A stretch of DNA of 64,000 nt from Burkholderia stagnalis (GCF_902830275.1 NZ_CADESW010000004.1:362626-426625), one strand, 5' to 3'. Shown: positions 9,526 to 19,559, counted from the stretch's first letter. The notes: a model not told the origin generated them from the letters alone. Made by a program: numbers and translations.

Positions 9526-10431
9526 TCAGTCCCCCCAGCACCACGCGGCCTGCAGCCGCTCCCGCACGAAGTCGATGAACGTGCGGACGCGCAGCGCAAG
9601 GTGCCGGCCGCCCGGATACACCGCGTGCAGCGGCGCCGCCGGCGCCGCATACCCCGGCAGGATGCGCACGAGCCGCCCGGCATCGAGGTCGGGGCCGACG
9701 TCCCAGATCGACTTCAGCGCGATGCCGGCGCCTTCCAGCGCAAGCATGCGCGCGGCGCCGCCGTCGTTCGTCAGCAGCGCCGCGCTCACTTCGATCCCGA
9801 TCGCGCCGTCGGCGCCGTCGAACCGCCACTCGGCCCGTGCCTGCTCGCCCAGCACGATGCAGCGATGCCCGCGCAGTTCGCCCGGATGCGCGGGCGCGCC
9901 ATGCCCGGCAACATACGCAGGGGACGCGCACAGCACGCGCCGGTTCGGCGCAAGCTCGCGCGCGATCATCGACGAATCGGCCAGGCTGCCGATCCGCACG
10001 GCGACATCGATCTCGTGCGCGAGCAGATCGACGATCGTATCGGTGAGCAACAGTTGCACCGTCACCTGCGGATGCCGCCGCTGGAACTCGGCGACGAGCG
10101 GCGCAATCCGCAGGCGGCCGAGCTCGCCCGGCGCGGTCACGCGCAGCACGCCGCTCACGGTGCCGCGGCGGTCCTGCATCAGCGCTTCGGCCTGATCGAT
10201 TTCGGCGAGGATGCGCAGCACCTGCGCGTGGAACAGCGCGCCTTCGTCGGTCAGCGTCTGCTGCCGTGTCGTGCGGTGCAGCAGGCGCACGCCGAGCTGC
10301 GATTCGAGTTGCGCGAGCCGCTTGCTGACCACCGACAGCGACAGGTCCAGCTCCCGCGCCGCCGCCGACAGGCTGCCCGCCGACACGATGCGCGCGAAGG
10401 TGTCCAGTGAAGGCAGGTCGTCGATCAGCAT
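9526..10431 (-). CDS. LysR-family transcriptional regulator
   Basis: The product starts MLIDDLPSLDTFARIVSAGSLSAAARELDLSLSVVSKRLAQLESQLGVRLL, a standard LysR HTH, and continues with the PBP2_CrgA-like effector domain (GVLRVTAPGELGRLRIAPLVAEF). The frame runs upstream to 10542, but the ATG at 10431 is preceded by a perfect GGAAGGAGGAG ribosome-binding site, giving 301 residues. It is divergent from the SnoaL/deacetylase/SDR operon beginning at 10569, with a 137-nt shared control region, and probably regulates that operon. Confidence 0.92.
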   Translation of the reverse strand: MLIDDLPSLDTFARIVSAGSLSAAARELDLSLSVVSKRLAQLESQLGVRLLHRTTRQQTLTDEGALFHAQVLRILAEIDQAEALMQDRRGTVSGVLRVTAPGELGRLRIAPLVAEFQRRHPQVTVQLLLTDTIVDLLAHEIDVAVRIGSLADSSMIARELAPNRRVLCASPAYVAGHGAPAHPGELRGHRCIVLGEQARAEWRFDGADGAIGIEVSAALLTNDGGAARMLALEGAGIALKSIWDVGPDLDAGRLVRILPGYAAPAAPLHAVYPGGRHLALRVRTFIDFVRERLQAAWCWGD

Positions 10432-10568
10432 CGCCGGCTCCTCCTTCCGCATTTCTTTCCAAATTTCGAAGAATGCATTCGCGCTTGGCCCGTATTTACG
10501 TTGAAACCGGAAACTTACCATGCGTGTCATGCGTTGATCCAACGCGTCGTCACGAACTGGAGATTCCG

Positions 10569-11129
10569 ATGCCCGCCCTTTTTTGCCCGGTCGGCCGCCT
10601 GGCCGCCCGCACGCTGACCGCCGCCGCGCTCGTCGCGGCAGCCTTGTCGCCCATGGCCGCGCAAGCGGCCGACCTCATCGCGCCGCGTGCGCTGACGGTC
10701 GCCGCCGGCCTGCCCGCCCCGCAGGCTCGCGCGCAAATCCTGGCCGCGCGCCGCTACGGCACGTTCTGGGACACCGGCGATGCGGCGCTCGCCCGCGACG
10801 CGCTCGCGCCCGACTTCACCGACCGCACGCTGCCCGCCGGCCGCGAACAGGGGCTGCCGGGCCCGCTCGCGGCGTCCCGGACGATGCGCGCGGCGGTTCC
10901 GGACTTGCATTGCGACATCGAGCAGATGATCGTCGCCGGCGATCGCGTCGTCGTTCACCTGCACTTTCGCGGGCATTTCACCGGAACGTTCAAAGGCACG
11001 GCCGGCCAGGGGCAAGCCGTCGATTTCATCGCGACCGACATCTACCGGATCTCGGACGGCCGTATCGCCGAGAACTGGCACATCGAGGACAACCTGACGC
11101 TGATGCGCCAGCTTGGCCTCGTCGGCTGA
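10569..11129 (+). CDS. Exported SnoaL-like / ester cyclase family protein
   Basis: The 186-residue product has an N-terminal signal peptide (hydrophobic LTAAALVAAALSPMAAQA, likely cleaved after AQA). The mature part has a SnoaL/NTF2-like fold signature: RRYGTFWDTGDAALARDALAPDFTDRT, GDRVVVHLHFRGHFTG and ATDIYRISDGRIAENWHIED. SnoaL-like proteins act on polyketide or other cyclic substrates, but many are uncharacterised. It is first in a three-gene plus-strand run with the deacetylase and SDR. A GGAG site precedes the ATG. Confidence 0.8.
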   Translation: MPALFCPVGRLAARTLTAAALVAAALSPMAAQAADLIAPRALTVAAGLPAPQARAQILAARRYGTFWDTGDAALARDALAPDFTDRTLPAGREQGLPGPLAASRTMRAAVPDLHCDIEQMIVAGDRVVVHLHFRGHFTGTFKGTAGQGQAVDFIATDIYRISDGRIAENWHIEDNLTLMRQLGLVG

Positions 11130-11142
11130 GGAGCACACCGCG

Positions 11143-12156
11143 ATGACGAAACCCGCTCTCCCCGCCCGCCAGGCGCGCCGCACGTTCCTCGCGCAGACCG
11201 GCGCCGGCATGGGCCTGGCCGCCGGCCTCGCGCTCGGCGCCGCCACGACACCGGCCGGCGCCGCGACCGCCGGCGCGGCCGCCTCCGCCGCATCCGGCGC
11301 GGGCGTGTTCTGGCCCGACGGCATTCGCCTCGTGATTTCGATCTCGATGCAGTTCGAGGCCGGCGGCCAGCCGCCCAAAGGCGCAGACAGCCCGTTCCCG
11401 GCGGTCGCGTTTCCGCCGTCCGTGCCCGCCGATCTCGCGTCCGGCACCTGGTTCGCGTACGGATACCGCGAAGGCATCCCGCGCCTGCTCGACCTGTGGG
11501 ACCGCCACGGCGTGAAGGTCACGTCGCACATGATCGGCGAAGCGGTGCGCCATCGCCCCGAGCTGGCGCGCGAGATCGTCGCGCGCGGCCACGAGGCATC
11601 GGCGCACGGGCCGAGCTGGCGCTCGCAGTTCGCGATGAGCCGCGACGATGAGCGGCGCTTCCTGCTCGACGCGCGCGACATGGTGGAAGCCGCGACCGGC
11701 CAGCGGCCGCTCGGCTACAACTGCAACTGGCTGCGGCGCGGCCCCAACACGCTGTCGCTGCTGCAGGAACTCGGCTACGTCTATCACATCGACGACGTCA
11801 GCCGCGACGAGCCGTTCATCGAGGCCGTCAACGGGCGCGACTTCGTGGTCGTGCCGTACACGCTGCGCAACAACGACATCCTGCTGATCGAGGGCCGCAA
11901 CTATTCGCCATCGATGTTCGTCGAGCAGATCAAGCTCGACTTCGACCAGCTGTACGCGGAAGCCGGGCAGCGGCGCCGGCTGATGTCGATCAGCGCGCAC
12001 GACCGGATCAGCGGCACGCCGCAGATGGTGCGCGCATGGGACACGTTCCTGCAGTATGCGCGCTCGCATCCGGGCGTTGCGTTCATGCGCAAGGACGACA
12101 TCGCCCGCTACGCGCTCGGCAATCCGTCGACGCTGCGCGAAACCGAAACGATCTGA
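11143..12156 (+). CDS. Tat-exported polysaccharide deacetylase family protein
   Basis: The 337-residue product begins with a twin-arginine signal (QARRTFLAQTGAGMGLAAGLALG). The body resembles the CE4/polysaccharide-deacetylase-like family (PuuE/allantoinase-type): YREGIPRLLDLWDRHGVKVTSHMIGEAVRHRPELAREIVARGHEASAHGPSW. This points to an amidohydrolase acting on an N-acyl or cyclic substrate in the periplasm. The usual metal-ligand motifs are only partly recognisable (HEASAHG for the HxxxH region), so the reaction is uncertain. The ATG at 11143, after GAGGAG, was preferred to one at 11113. It follows the SnoaL-like gene after 13 nt. Confidence 0.82.
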   Translation: MTKPALPARQARRTFLAQTGAGMGLAAGLALGAATTPAGAATAGAAASAASGAGVFWPDGIRLVISISMQFEAGGQPPKGADSPFPAVAFPPSVPADLASGTWFAYGYREGIPRLLDLWDRHGVKVTSHMIGEAVRHRPELAREIVARGHEASAHGPSWRSQFAMSRDDERRFLLDARDMVEAATGQRPLGYNCNWLRRGPNTLSLLQELGYVYHIDDVSRDEPFIEAVNGRDFVVVPYTLRNNDILLIEGRNYSPSMFVEQIKLDFDQLYAEAGQRRRLMSISAHDRISGTPQMVRAWDTFLQYARSHPGVAFMRKDDIARYALGNPSTLRETETI

Positions 12157-12186
12157 CCTCCCTTTCACCGTCTCCAACCGATCATC

Positions 12187-12903
12187 ATGAATGACTCACT
12201 CAATGGCACGAAAGTGCTCGTCGTCGGCGGCAGTTCCGGTATCGGCGCCGCAGCCGCGCAGGCATTCGCGCAGCATGGCGCGAACGTGACGATCGCGTCG
12301 CGCGACCCGCGCAAGGCGGCCGCCGTCGCGGCGGAATCCGGCCACCCGGTGCGCTGCGAGACGCTCGACATCACCGACACGGCGGCCGTCGATGCGTTCT
12401 GCGCGCGCGCCGGCCGGTTCGACCATGTCGTGATCTCCGCCGCGCAGACGGCGTCCGGCCCCGTCAGGGCGCTCCCGCTCGACGCTGCGCAGGCCGCGAT
12501 GGACAGCAAGTTCTGGGGCGCGTACCGGATCGCGCGTGCGATCGACATCGCGCCGGGCGGCTCGCTGACGTTCGTCTCGGGCTTCCTCAGCGTGAGGCCG
12601 AGCGCGTCGTCCGTGCTGCAGGGCGCGATCAACGCGGCGCTCGAGGCGCTCGCGCGCGGCCTCGCGCTCGAACTGGCGCCGGTGCGCGTGAACACCGTGT
12701 CGCCGGGGCTGGTCGCCACGCCGCTGTGGAACCGGCTTGCGCCCGACGCGCGCGACGCGCTGTTCGCCGGCGCCGCGCAGCGCCTGCCCGCGCGACGCGT
12801 CGGGCAGCCGGAAGACATCGCGAACGCGATCGTCTACCTGGCGTCGACGCCCTACGCCACCGGCTCGACCGTGCTGGTCGACGGCGGCGGCGCGATCGCG
12901 TGA
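12187..12903 (+). CDS. SDR-family oxidoreductase lacking the YxxxK pair
   Basis: The 238-residue protein has a normal SDR Rossmann N-terminus (KVLVVGGSSGIGAAAAQAFAQHG) and a C-terminal glycine-rich end typical of classical SDRs (TGSTVLVDGGGAIA). At the active site the usual YSASKAAL segment reads VLQGAINAALEAL, so the catalytic Tyr and Lys are replaced by Gln and Asn. It may be a catalytically altered subgroup or a non-enzymatic SDR. It is last in the SnoaL/deacetylase/SDR operon, 30 nt after the deacetylase. Confidence 0.88.
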   Translation: MNDSLNGTKVLVVGGSSGIGAAAAQAFAQHGANVTIASRDPRKAAAVAAESGHPVRCETLDITDTAAVDAFCARAGRFDHVVISAAQTASGPVRALPLDAAQAAMDSKFWGAYRIARAIDIAPGGSLTFVSGFLSVRPSASSVLQGAINAALEALARGLALELAPVRVNTVSPGLVATPLWNRLAPDARDALFAGAAQRLPARRVGQPEDIANAIVYLASTPYATGSTVLVDGGGAIA

Positions 12904-12922
12904 CCCGCGCCAGAATGACGAA

Positions 12923-12952
12923 CGCCCCGCATTCCATCCGGAATGCGGGGCG
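12923..12952. terminator. Perfect 13-bp hairpin between convergent genes
   Basis: CGCCCCGCATTCC pairs perfectly with GGAATGCGGGGCG around a 4-nt loop, between the stop codons of the SDR gene (plus) and scoB (minus). There is no T-run on either strand, so it is probably a bidirectional transcription-end or 3' stability hairpin. Confidence 0.6.
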
Positions 12953-12982
12953 CCGCAGGCTGCGCCAAATCGCGCGAGACGC

Positions 12983-13624
12983 TCAGGCGACCGCGCTCAC
13001 GTCGAGCGGTGCGCCCGTCTTTGCCTGAATTTCGTCGACGCTCACGCCGTCGGCGAGTTCAAGCACCTTCAGCCCGGCAGGCGTCACTTCGATCACGCCG
13101 AGATCGGTGATGATCAGGTCGACCACGCCGACGCCCGTCAGCGGCAGGTTGCATTCGTCGAGGATCTTGTGCTGGTCGCCCTTCGCGACGTGCTCCATCA
13201 GCACGACGACGCGCTTCACGCCGGCGACGAGATCCATCGCGCCGCCCATGCCCTTGATCATCTTGCCGGGGATCATCCAGTTCGCGAGGTCGCCGTTCTT
13301 GCTGACCTGCATCGCACCGAGGATCGCGAGGTTGATGTGGCCGCCGCGGATCATCGCGAACGAATCGGCGGACGAGAAGATCGACGAACCCGGCAGCGTC
13401 GTGACGGTCTGCTTGCCGGCGTTGATCAGGTCGGCGTCGACCTCGTCCTCGGTCGGCGACGGGCCGATGCCGAGCAGGCCGTTCTCGGACTGCAGCCACA
13501 CCTCGACGCCTTCCGGCACGTGGTTCGCGACGAGCGTCGGCAGGCCGATGCCGAGGTTCACGTAGAAGCCGTCCTGCAGTTCCTTCGCCGCGCGCGCGGC
13601 CATCTGGTCACGATTCCAAGCCAT
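12983..13624 (-). CDS. scoB: Succinyl-CoA:3-ketoacid CoA-transferase subunit B
   Basis: The 213-residue beta subunit shows the family signature [35 protein letters not shown], in which the glutamate of SENG is the catalytic residue that forms the enzyme-CoA thioester. With ScoA it transfers CoA from succinyl-CoA to acetoacetate, feeding ketone-body or PHB-derived acetoacetate into acetyl-CoA. It follows scoA with only 1 nt between stop and start. It fits with the nearby thiolase and 3-hydroxyacyl-CoA dehydrogenase genes. Confidence 0.96.
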   Translation of the reverse strand: MAWNRDQMAARAAKELQDGFYVNLGIGLPTLVANHVPEGVEVWLQSENGLLGIGPSPTEDEVDADLINAGKQTVTTLPGSSIFSSADSFAMIRGGHINLAILGAMQVSKNGDLANWMIPGKMIKGMGGAMDLVAGVKRVVVLMEHVAKGDQHKILDECNLPLTGVGVVDLIITDLGVIEVTPAGLKVLELADGVSVDEIQAKTGAPLDVSAVA

Positions 13625-13625
13625 G

Positions 13626-14330
13626 TCAGTCTCCTTTCGCGCGCACGACGCGTTGTTCGATGCGTTTCTCGGGCGTCGTATTCAGCACGAGCCGCTGCAC
13701 GAAAATCCCCGGCGTGTGGATCTGGTCCGGATCGAGCTCGCCGTTCTCGACGATCTCTTCGACCTCGGCGACCGTGATCTTGCCGGCCATCGCGCACATC
13801 GGGTTGAAGTTGCGCGCGGTGCGGCGAAAGACCAGGTTGCCCGACTTGTCGGCCTTCCATGCCTTCACGAGTGCGACGTCGGCCGTCAGCGACGGCTCGA
13901 GCACGTAGTGGCGATCGCCGAACTGGCGCGTTTCCTTGCCTTCCGCGATCACGGTGCCGTAGCCGGTGTTGGTGAAGAATGCCGGGATGCCCGCGCCGCC
14001 CGCGCGCAGCTTCTCCGCGAGCGTGCCCTGCGGCGTGAACTCGAGCTCGAGTTCGCCGGCCAGGTACTGGCGCTCGAATTCCTTGTTCTCGCCGACGTAC
14101 GACGAGATCATCTTCTTGATCTGGCGCGTCTCCAGCAGCAGACCGAGGCCGAAGCCGTCGACGCCCGCGTTGTTGCTGATGCAGGTGATGCCCTTGACGC
14201 CCGAATCGCGCAACGCGGCGATCAGCGCCTCGGGAATGCCGCACAGGCCGAAGCCGCCCACCGCGAAGGTCTGCCCGTCCTGGACGATCCCTTCCAGCGC
14301 GGCCGCCGCGCTTGGATAGACTTTGTTCAT
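13626..14330 (-). CDS. scoA: Succinyl-CoA:3-ketoacid CoA-transferase subunit A
   Basis: The 234-residue alpha subunit begins [37 protein letters not shown], the conserved CoA-transferase alpha N-terminus with the [10 protein letters not shown] motif. The open frame extends to 14393, but the ATG at 14330 follows a strong GAGGAAGGGAC site and gives the family's usual length. It is first in scoAB, and the PAS-LuxR regulator at 14555 is divergent, making it a possible controller of this operon. Confidence 0.95.
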   Translation of the reverse strand: MNKVYPSAAAALEGIVQDGQTFAVGGFGLCGIPEALIAALRDSGVKGITCISNNAGVDGFGLGLLLETRQIKKMISSYVGENKEFERQYLAGELELEFTPQGTLAEKLRAGGAGIPAFFTNTGYGTVIAEGKETRQFGDRHYVLEPSLTADVALVKAWKADKSGNLVFRRTARNFNPMCAMAGKITVAEVEEIVENGELDPDQIHTPGIFVQRLVLNTTPEKRIEQRVVRAKGD

Positions 14331-14554
14331 CAGTGTGTCCCTTCCTCTATGGAAACCAGCGAAACTGGGTTCGCGCGCCGGTGTGGCCCGCAAGTCCGCC
14401 GCACCATTCTATGCATGCCGGCCGCAACCTGCCGTGACGCGCTTCTTTTTATGCCGCGGCAAGCGCCGCGAGATGCCTGAAAGGGTACGATGCAGCGCGG
14501 TTGCGGCACAATACGCAAAAATACATAAGCATTTGCCAGCGTCCGTCCGTGCCC

Positions 14555-15100
14555 ATGCCTGCTCTCGACTACCAGACTGCCTTCCATCTCGCGCCGATCG
14601 GCCTCGTCATGTCGCGCGACCGCGTGATCGAGGATTGCAACGACGCGGTCGCGGCGATCTTCCGCTGCGCGCGCGCCGACCTGATCGGCCAGTCGTACGA
14701 GGTGCTGTACCCGTCGCCGGACGAATTCCAGCGGATCGGCGAGCGCATTTCGCGCGGGATGGCCGCGAACGGCACCTACGCGGACGACCGGATCATGAAG
14801 CGCGCAGACGGCGAGCTGTTCTGGTGCCACGTCACGGGCCGCGCGCTCGACCGCGCCGCGCCGCTCGCGGCCGGCGTGTGGACCTTCGAGGACCTGAGCG
14901 CGACGCGCCGGGTCGCCGTCGAACTGACGCCGCGCGAGCGCGAGATCGCCGCGCAGCTCGCGACCGGCAAGACCAGCAAGCAGATCGGCCGCGTGCTCGA
15001 CATCAGCTCGCGCACGGTCGACATCTATCGCGCTCGGCTGATGCGCAAGTACGGGACGGGAAACACGGCCGAACTGCTGCAGCGCCTGCTCGGCCATTGA
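14555..15100 (+). CDS. PAS-domain LuxR-type transcriptional regulator
   Basis: The 181-residue protein has an N-terminal PAS domain (about 1-110: FHLAPIGLVMSRDRVIEDCNDAVAAIF and GELFWCHVTGRAL) followed by a LuxR/GerE HTH (ELTPREREIAAQLATGKTSKQIGRVLDISSRTVDIYRARLMRKYG). It is a small one-component sensor-regulator. A longer reading from a TTG at 14501 is possible, but the ATG at 14555 gives a clean PAS start. It is divergent from scoAB across about 220 nt, so control of ketone-body use is plausible but unproven. Confidence 0.88.
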   Translation: MPALDYQTAFHLAPIGLVMSRDRVIEDCNDAVAAIFRCARADLIGQSYEVLYPSPDEFQRIGERISRGMAANGTYADDRIMKRADGELFWCHVTGRALDRAAPLAAGVWTFEDLSATRRVAVELTPREREIAAQLATGKTSKQIGRVLDISSRTVDIYRARLMRKYGTGNTAELLQRLLGH

Positions 15101-15115
15101 GCGGTGCTGAAAGCA

Positions 15116-15140
15116 CATCGGCCGCTGGGAGCGGCCGATG
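15116..15140. terminator. 11-bp hairpin between convergent genes
   Basis: CATCGGCCGCT pairs perfectly with AGCGGCCGATG around a 3-nt loop, just after the PAS-LuxR stop and before the convergent thioesterase gene. It lacks a T-run, so intrinsic termination is likely but not certain. Confidence 0.55.
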
Positions 15141-15194
15141 CAAACAAGCGAAAATGGCGGCGGCACCGGTATTCCGGCAGCCGGCGATGCACCG

Positions 15195-15626
15195 TCAGCC
15201 GATCTTCTCGGTGAGCGCGCGTTCGATCGTGTCGCGCAGCACTTGCGGCAGCGGCGTCGACTTGCCGAGCGCGTAGTCGACCCACACGCAGCGCGCATGG
15301 CCGCGCGCATAGACGTGATCGGGATCGTCCGCGCGGGTCAGCTCGAAGCCCGTGTCGAAGCTGCTGCGCCCCGGCTTCGCGGCCGTCATCTTCGCGATCA
15401 CGTCGCCCGGATAGTGCAGCTGCTTGAGAAACTCCATCGACGCGGTCACGATGACCGGCCCCTGCCCCTCGCCATTGCCGCCCGCGATGCCGAGCGTCTC
15501 GAACCAGGAAATCCGCGCCTGCTCCATGTAACGGAAATAGACCGTGTTGTTCACGTGTCCGAACGCGTCCATGTCGCCCCAGCGGATCGGCATCGACATC
15601 TCAAAAACGGGGGTGTAGTCACTCAT
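15195..15626 (-). CDS. 4-hydroxybenzoyl-CoA thioesterase-family acyl-CoA thioesterase
   Basis: The 143-residue hot-dog-fold protein has the 4HBT signature RWGDMDAFGHVNNTVYFRYMEQARISWFE, in which the Asp in WGDMDAFGHVNN is the catalytic residue. It should hydrolyse acyl-CoA thioesters in the cytoplasm; the acyl group is not readable from sequence. It lies 32 nt downstream of an SDR gene on the same strand, suggesting a shared fatty-acyl or CoA-ester role. Length is normal. Confidence 0.92.
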   Translation of the reverse strand: MSDYTPVFEMSMPIRWGDMDAFGHVNNTVYFRYMEQARISWFETLGIAGGNGEGQGPVIVTASMEFLKQLHYPGDVIAKMTAAKPGRSSFDTGFELTRADDPDHVYARGHARCVWVDYALGKSTPLPQVLRDTIERALTEKIG

Positions 15627-15658
15627 TGCAGCCTTCTTTGTTGCCCAGGGTCATCCGG

Positions 15659-16435
15659 TCAGGCGAGGCCGAAGCCGTCGTCCGCGGAGATAATCGAGCC
15701 GTTGATGAACTGCGACTCGTCGGCCGCGAGCAGCAACAACAGCCCGTCGAGATCCTGCGGCTTGCCGACGCGCCGGCGCGGCAGCATCGACTGCAGCTTC
15801 TGCCCTTGCTCGGTTTCCCACAGGTAATGATTGATTTCCGTATCGATATAGCCCGGACAGATCGCATTCACGTTGATGCCGTGGCGGCCCCATTCGAGCG
15901 CCATCGCGCGCGTCATGTGCACGACCGCGGCCTTGCTCATCGCGTACAGCCCGGTTTGCGGGAACACGCGCAGGCCGGCCACCGACGCGATGTTGATGAT
16001 CCGGTACGGCGGCTTGCCGTTGCCGTTGGCGCGCATCATCATCCGCTTCGCGACTTCCTGTGCGACGAAAAACGCGCCGCGCGTGTTGGTATCGAACACG
16101 AACTCGAAATCGGACGGCGTCACGTCGACGAGCTTCTGCATCGTCGAGACGCCCGAGTTGTTCACGAGGATGTCGATGGTGCCGGCTTCCGTTTCGGCAT
16201 GCGCGACAGCCGCCTTGATGCTCTGCACGTCCGTGACGTCGAGCGACACCACGTGCGCCGCGCCGCCCGTCGCCTCGATCTCCGCGCGCAATTCCTTGAG
16301 CCGCTCGACGCGCCGGCTCGCCAGCACGACCTTCGCGCCCGCCTGCGACAGCACCTGCGCAAAGCGCTGGCCGAGCCCGCTCGAAGCGCCCGTCACCAGC
16401 GCGACCTTGCCTTCCAGATTGATCGACCGACCCAT
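15659..16435 (-). CDS. SDR-family oxidoreductase
   Basis: The 258-residue classical SDR has the cofactor motif TGASSGLGQRFAQ, the NNSG motif (ILVNNSGVSTMQ), the catalytic YAMSK motif (YxxxK, in GLYAMSKAAVVHMTRAMALEWG) and the C-terminal SQFINGSIISADDGFGLA. It likely reduces or oxidises a ketone/alcohol with NAD(P)H. It is first of a two-gene minus-strand unit with the thioesterase and is divergent from the ETF-QO gene. The intact active site contrasts with the SDR at 12187. Confidence 0.94.
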   Translation of the reverse strand: MGRSINLEGKVALVTGASSGLGQRFAQVLSQAGAKVVLASRRVERLKELRAEIEATGGAAHVVSLDVTDVQSIKAAVAHAETEAGTIDILVNNSGVSTMQKLVDVTPSDFEFVFDTNTRGAFFVAQEVAKRMMMRANGNGKPPYRIINIASVAGLRVFPQTGLYAMSKAAVVHMTRAMALEWGRHGINVNAICPGYIDTEINHYLWETEQGQKLQSMLPRRRVGKPQDLDGLLLLLAADESQFINGSIISADDGFGLA

Positions 16436-16612
16436 TGCGCATCCCCTTTCGAAGTCGTTTCACTGCCGCCGGCGGCACACCTCATGCGGCATTACCCTAG
16501 CATGAAAATAGAACGATCGTGCTAATCTAGCCGCATTCAGTTGCGGCAAGCGTTTCGTTTCGCAGACAATACGCTCCCGAATAAAAGCATTCTAACGGTT
16601 AGAGGAACGCCA

Positions 16613-18286
16613 ATGACCCCCGCAAGCCTCATCGAGCAATACGGCCCGCGCGAATCGATGGAATACGACGTCGTGATCGTCGGCGGCGGCCCGGCCGGGC
16701 TGTCGGCCGCGATCCGGCTCAAGCAGCTGGCTGCCGAGAAAGGCACCGAGATCGGCGTGTGCGTGCTCGAAAAGGGCTCGGAAATCGGCGCGCACATCCT
16801 GTCGGGCGCGGTGATGGACCCGCGCGCGATCACCGAGCTGTTCCCCGACTGGAAGGAACGCGGCGCGCCGCTCGATGTCGAGGTGACGGAAGACCGTTTC
16901 CTGTTCCTGTCCGAGAAAGGCGCGGTCACCACGCCGAACTGGGCGCTGCCGGACAACTTCAAGAACCACGGCAACTACGTGATTTCGCTCGGCAACGTCA
17001 CGCGCTGGCTCGGCGCGCAGGCCGAAGCGCTCGGCGTCGAGATCTTCCCGGGCTTCCCGGCCGCCGAGATCCTCTACAACGACGACGGCTCGGTGAAAGG
17101 CGTCGCGACCGGCAACATGGGCGTGGGCAAGGACGGCGAGCCGACCGAGAACTTCCAGCTCGGCATGGAGCTGCACGCGAAGTACACGCTGTTCGCCGAA
17201 GGCTGCCGCGGCCACCTCGGCCGCCAGCTGATCTCGAAGTTCAAGCTCGACGCGAACGCCGATCCGCAGGCGTACGGGATCGGCATCAAGGAACTGTGGG
17301 AAATCGATCCGGCCAAGCACAAGCCGGGCCTCGTGATCCACACGGCCGGCTGGCCGCTGAAGTCCGACACCTACGGCGGCTCGTTCCTGTACCACATGGA
17401 CAACAACCAGGTCGTGGTCGGCTTCGTGGTGGGCCTCGGCTACACGAACCCGTATCTGTCGCCGTTCGAGGAATTCCAGCGCTACAAGACGCACCCGTCG
17501 ATCCGCGCATTCCTCGAAGGCGGCAAGCGCGTGTCGTACGGCGCGCGCGCGATCACCGCGGGCGGGCTGCTGTCGCTGCCGAAGACGGTGTTCCCGGGCG
17601 GCGCGCTGATCGGCGACGACGCGGGCTTCCTGAACGCGTCGCGCATCAAGGGCAGCCACGCGGCGATCAAGACCGGCATGCTGGCGGCCGACGCGGCCTT
17701 CGACGCGGTGCAGGCCGGCCGCCAGGGCGACGAGCTCAACGCGTATCCGGATGCGTTCAAGCAGTCGTGGCTGTACAACGAGCTGTACCGCGCGCGCAAC
17801 TTCAAGCAGTGGATGGCGAAGGGGCTGTACCTCGGCACGCTGATGGTCGGCCTCGAGCAGAAGGTGATGGGCGGCAACGTGCCGTGGACGCTGCACCACA
17901 AGCACGCGGACCACGAGATGCTGAAGCCGGCGTCGCAATGCGAGCCGATCGAATATCCGAAGCCGGACGGCAAGCTGACGTTCGACCGGCTGTCGTCGGT
18001 GTTCATCTCGAACACGAACCACGAGGAAAACCAGCCGGCGCACCTGACGCTGAAGGATGCGAACGTGCCGGTGAACGTGAACCTGCGCACGTACGCGGGG
18101 CCGGAGGGGCGTTTCTGTCCGGCGGCGGTGTACGAGTTCGTGAAGAACGACGACGGCAGCGATCGCCTCGTGATCAACGCGCAGAACTGCGTGCACTGCA
18201 AGACCTGCGACATCAAGGACCCGACGCAGAACATCGTGTGGGTCACGCCGGAAGGCGGCGGCGGGCCGAATTACCCGAACATGTAA
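16613..18286 (+). CDS. Electron transfer flavoprotein-ubiquinone oxidoreductase
   Basis: The 557-residue protein has an N-terminal FAD-binding motif ([21 protein letters not shown]), the central ubiquinone/membrane-associated region, and a C-terminal 4Fe-4S domain with cysteines in [10 protein letters not shown] and [22 protein letters not shown] passes electrons from acyl-CoA dehydrogenases via ETF into ubiquinone at the inner membrane. The ATG at 16613 has the site AGAGGAACGCC. It is followed by a thiolase after 42 nt, matching a role in beta-oxidation. Confidence 0.97.
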   Translation: MTPASLIEQYGPRESMEYDVVIVGGGPAGLSAAIRLKQLAAEKGTEIGVCVLEKGSEIGAHILSGAVMDPRAITELFPDWKERGAPLDVEVTEDRFLFLSEKGAVTTPNWALPDNFKNHGNYVISLGNVTRWLGAQAEALGVEIFPGFPAAEILYNDDGSVKGVATGNMGVGKDGEPTENFQLGMELHAKYTLFAEGCRGHLGRQLISKFKLDANADPQAYGIGIKELWEIDPAKHKPGLVIHTAGWPLKSDTYGGSFLYHMDNNQVVVGFVVGLGYTNPYLSPFEEFQRYKTHPSIRAFLEGGKRVSYGARAITAGGLLSLPKTVFPGGALIGDDAGFLNASRIKGSHAAIKTGMLAADAAFDAVQAGRQGDELNAYPDAFKQSWLYNELYRARNFKQWMAKGLYLGTLMVGLEQKVMGGNVPWTLHHKHADHEMLKPASQCEPIEYPKPDGKLTFDRLSSVFISNTNHEENQPAHLTLKDANVPVNVNLRTYAGPEGRFCPAAVYEFVKNDDGSDRLVINAQNCVHCKTCDIKDPTQNIVWVTPEGGGGPNYPNM

Positions 18287-18328
18287 CACGTGGCGCGTGT
18301 CCCTGCGCGCACGAAGAGGAGTGAGACG

Positions 18329-19522
18329 ATGAGCAATGCAGCGAAAGAAGTCGTGGTGGTGAGCGGTGTCCGTACCGCGATCGGTGATTTCGGCGGTAGC
18401 CTGAAGGATTTCTCGCCGACCGACCTCGGTGCGAAGGTCGTGCGCGAGGTGCTGACGCGCGCGAACGTGCCGGGCGATGCGGTCGGCCACGTCGTGTTCG
18501 GCCATGTCGTGAACACCGAACCGAAGGACATGTATCTCGCGCGCGTCGCGGCGATCGAAGGCGGCGTCGCGCAGCACGCGCCCGCGCTGACCGTGAACCG
18601 CCTGTGCGGCTCGGGCCTGCAGGCGATCGTGTCGGCCGCGCAGACGATCATGCTCGGCGATGCCGACGTCGCGATCGGCGGCGGCTCGGAGAACATGAGC
18701 CGCGCGCCGTACAGCGTGCCGGCCGCGCGCTTCGGCCAGCGCATGGGCGACGGCAAGCTCGTCGACATGATGCTCGGCGCGCTGCACGACCCGTTCCAGG
18801 GGATCCACATGGGCGTGACCGGCGAGAACGTCGCGCGCAAGTATGGCGTGAGCCGTGAGGACCAGGACGCGCTTGCGCTCGAATCGCATCGTCGCGCGGC
18901 GCGCGCGGCCGCGGAAGGGCGCTTCAAGGAGCAGATCCTGCCGATCGCGATCCGCACGCGCAAGGGCGAAGTGCTGTTCGACACCGACGAGCACGTGCGC
19001 GACGATGCGAGCGCCGACGATTTCACGAAGCTGAAGCCGGTGTTCGTGAAGGAGAACGGCACGGTCACGGCCGGCAATGCATCGGGCATCAACGACGCGG
19101 CCGCGGCCGTGCTGATGATGAGCGCGGACGCCGCGCGCGCACAGGGCGTGAAGCCGCTCGCGCGCCTGGTGGCCTACGCGCACGCCGGCGTCGATCCGGC
19201 GTACATGGGCATCGGCCCGGTGCCCGCGACGCAGAAGGCGCTCGAACGCGCGGGCCTGACGATCGCCGATCTCGACGTGATCGAGGCGAACGAGGCATTT
19301 GCCGCGCAGGCCTGCGCCGTGACGAGGGAACTCGGCCTCGATCCGGCGAAGGTCAACCCGAACGGCTCGGGCATCTCGCTCGGCCACCCGATCGGCGCGA
19401 CCGGCGCCTTGATCACCGTCAAGGCGCTGTACGAACTGAAGCGCATCGGCGGCCGCTACGCGCTCGTGACGATGTGCATCGGCGGCGGGCAGGGGATTGC
19501 CGCGATCTTCGAAAACCTTTGA
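18329..19522 (+). CDS. bktB: Acetyl-CoA acyltransferase (3-ketothiolase), BktB-like
   Basis: The 397-residue thiolase has the acyl-accepting cysteine in [12 protein letters not shown] (about residue 90), the His motif GHPIGATGA and the second cysteine in CIGGGQGIA. It makes or cleaves 3-ketoacyl-CoA, and its sequence resembles BktB-type thiolases of Burkholderiales, which accept C4-C5 substrates in PHA synthesis and beta-oxidation. The start was chosen at the ATG following AAGAGGAGTGAGACG. It forms a tandem with the 3-hydroxyacyl-CoA dehydrogenase gene 37 nt downstream. Confidence 0.93.
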   Translation: MSNAAKEVVVVSGVRTAIGDFGGSLKDFSPTDLGAKVVREVLTRANVPGDAVGHVVFGHVVNTEPKDMYLARVAAIEGGVAQHAPALTVNRLCGSGLQAIVSAAQTIMLGDADVAIGGGSENMSRAPYSVPAARFGQRMGDGKLVDMMLGALHDPFQGIHMGVTGENVARKYGVSREDQDALALESHRRAARAAAEGRFKEQILPIAIRTRKGEVLFDTDEHVRDDASADDFTKLKPVFVKENGTVTAGNASGINDAAAAVLMMSADAARAQGVKPLARLVAYAHAGVDPAYMGIGPVPATQKALERAGLTIADLDVIEANEAFAAQACAVTRELGLDPAKVNPNGSGISLGHPIGATGALITVKALYELKRIGGRYALVTMCIGGGQGIAAIFENL

Positions 19523-19559
19523 TAATCGGCATGCACTGCATCCGACCACAGGAAACGTC

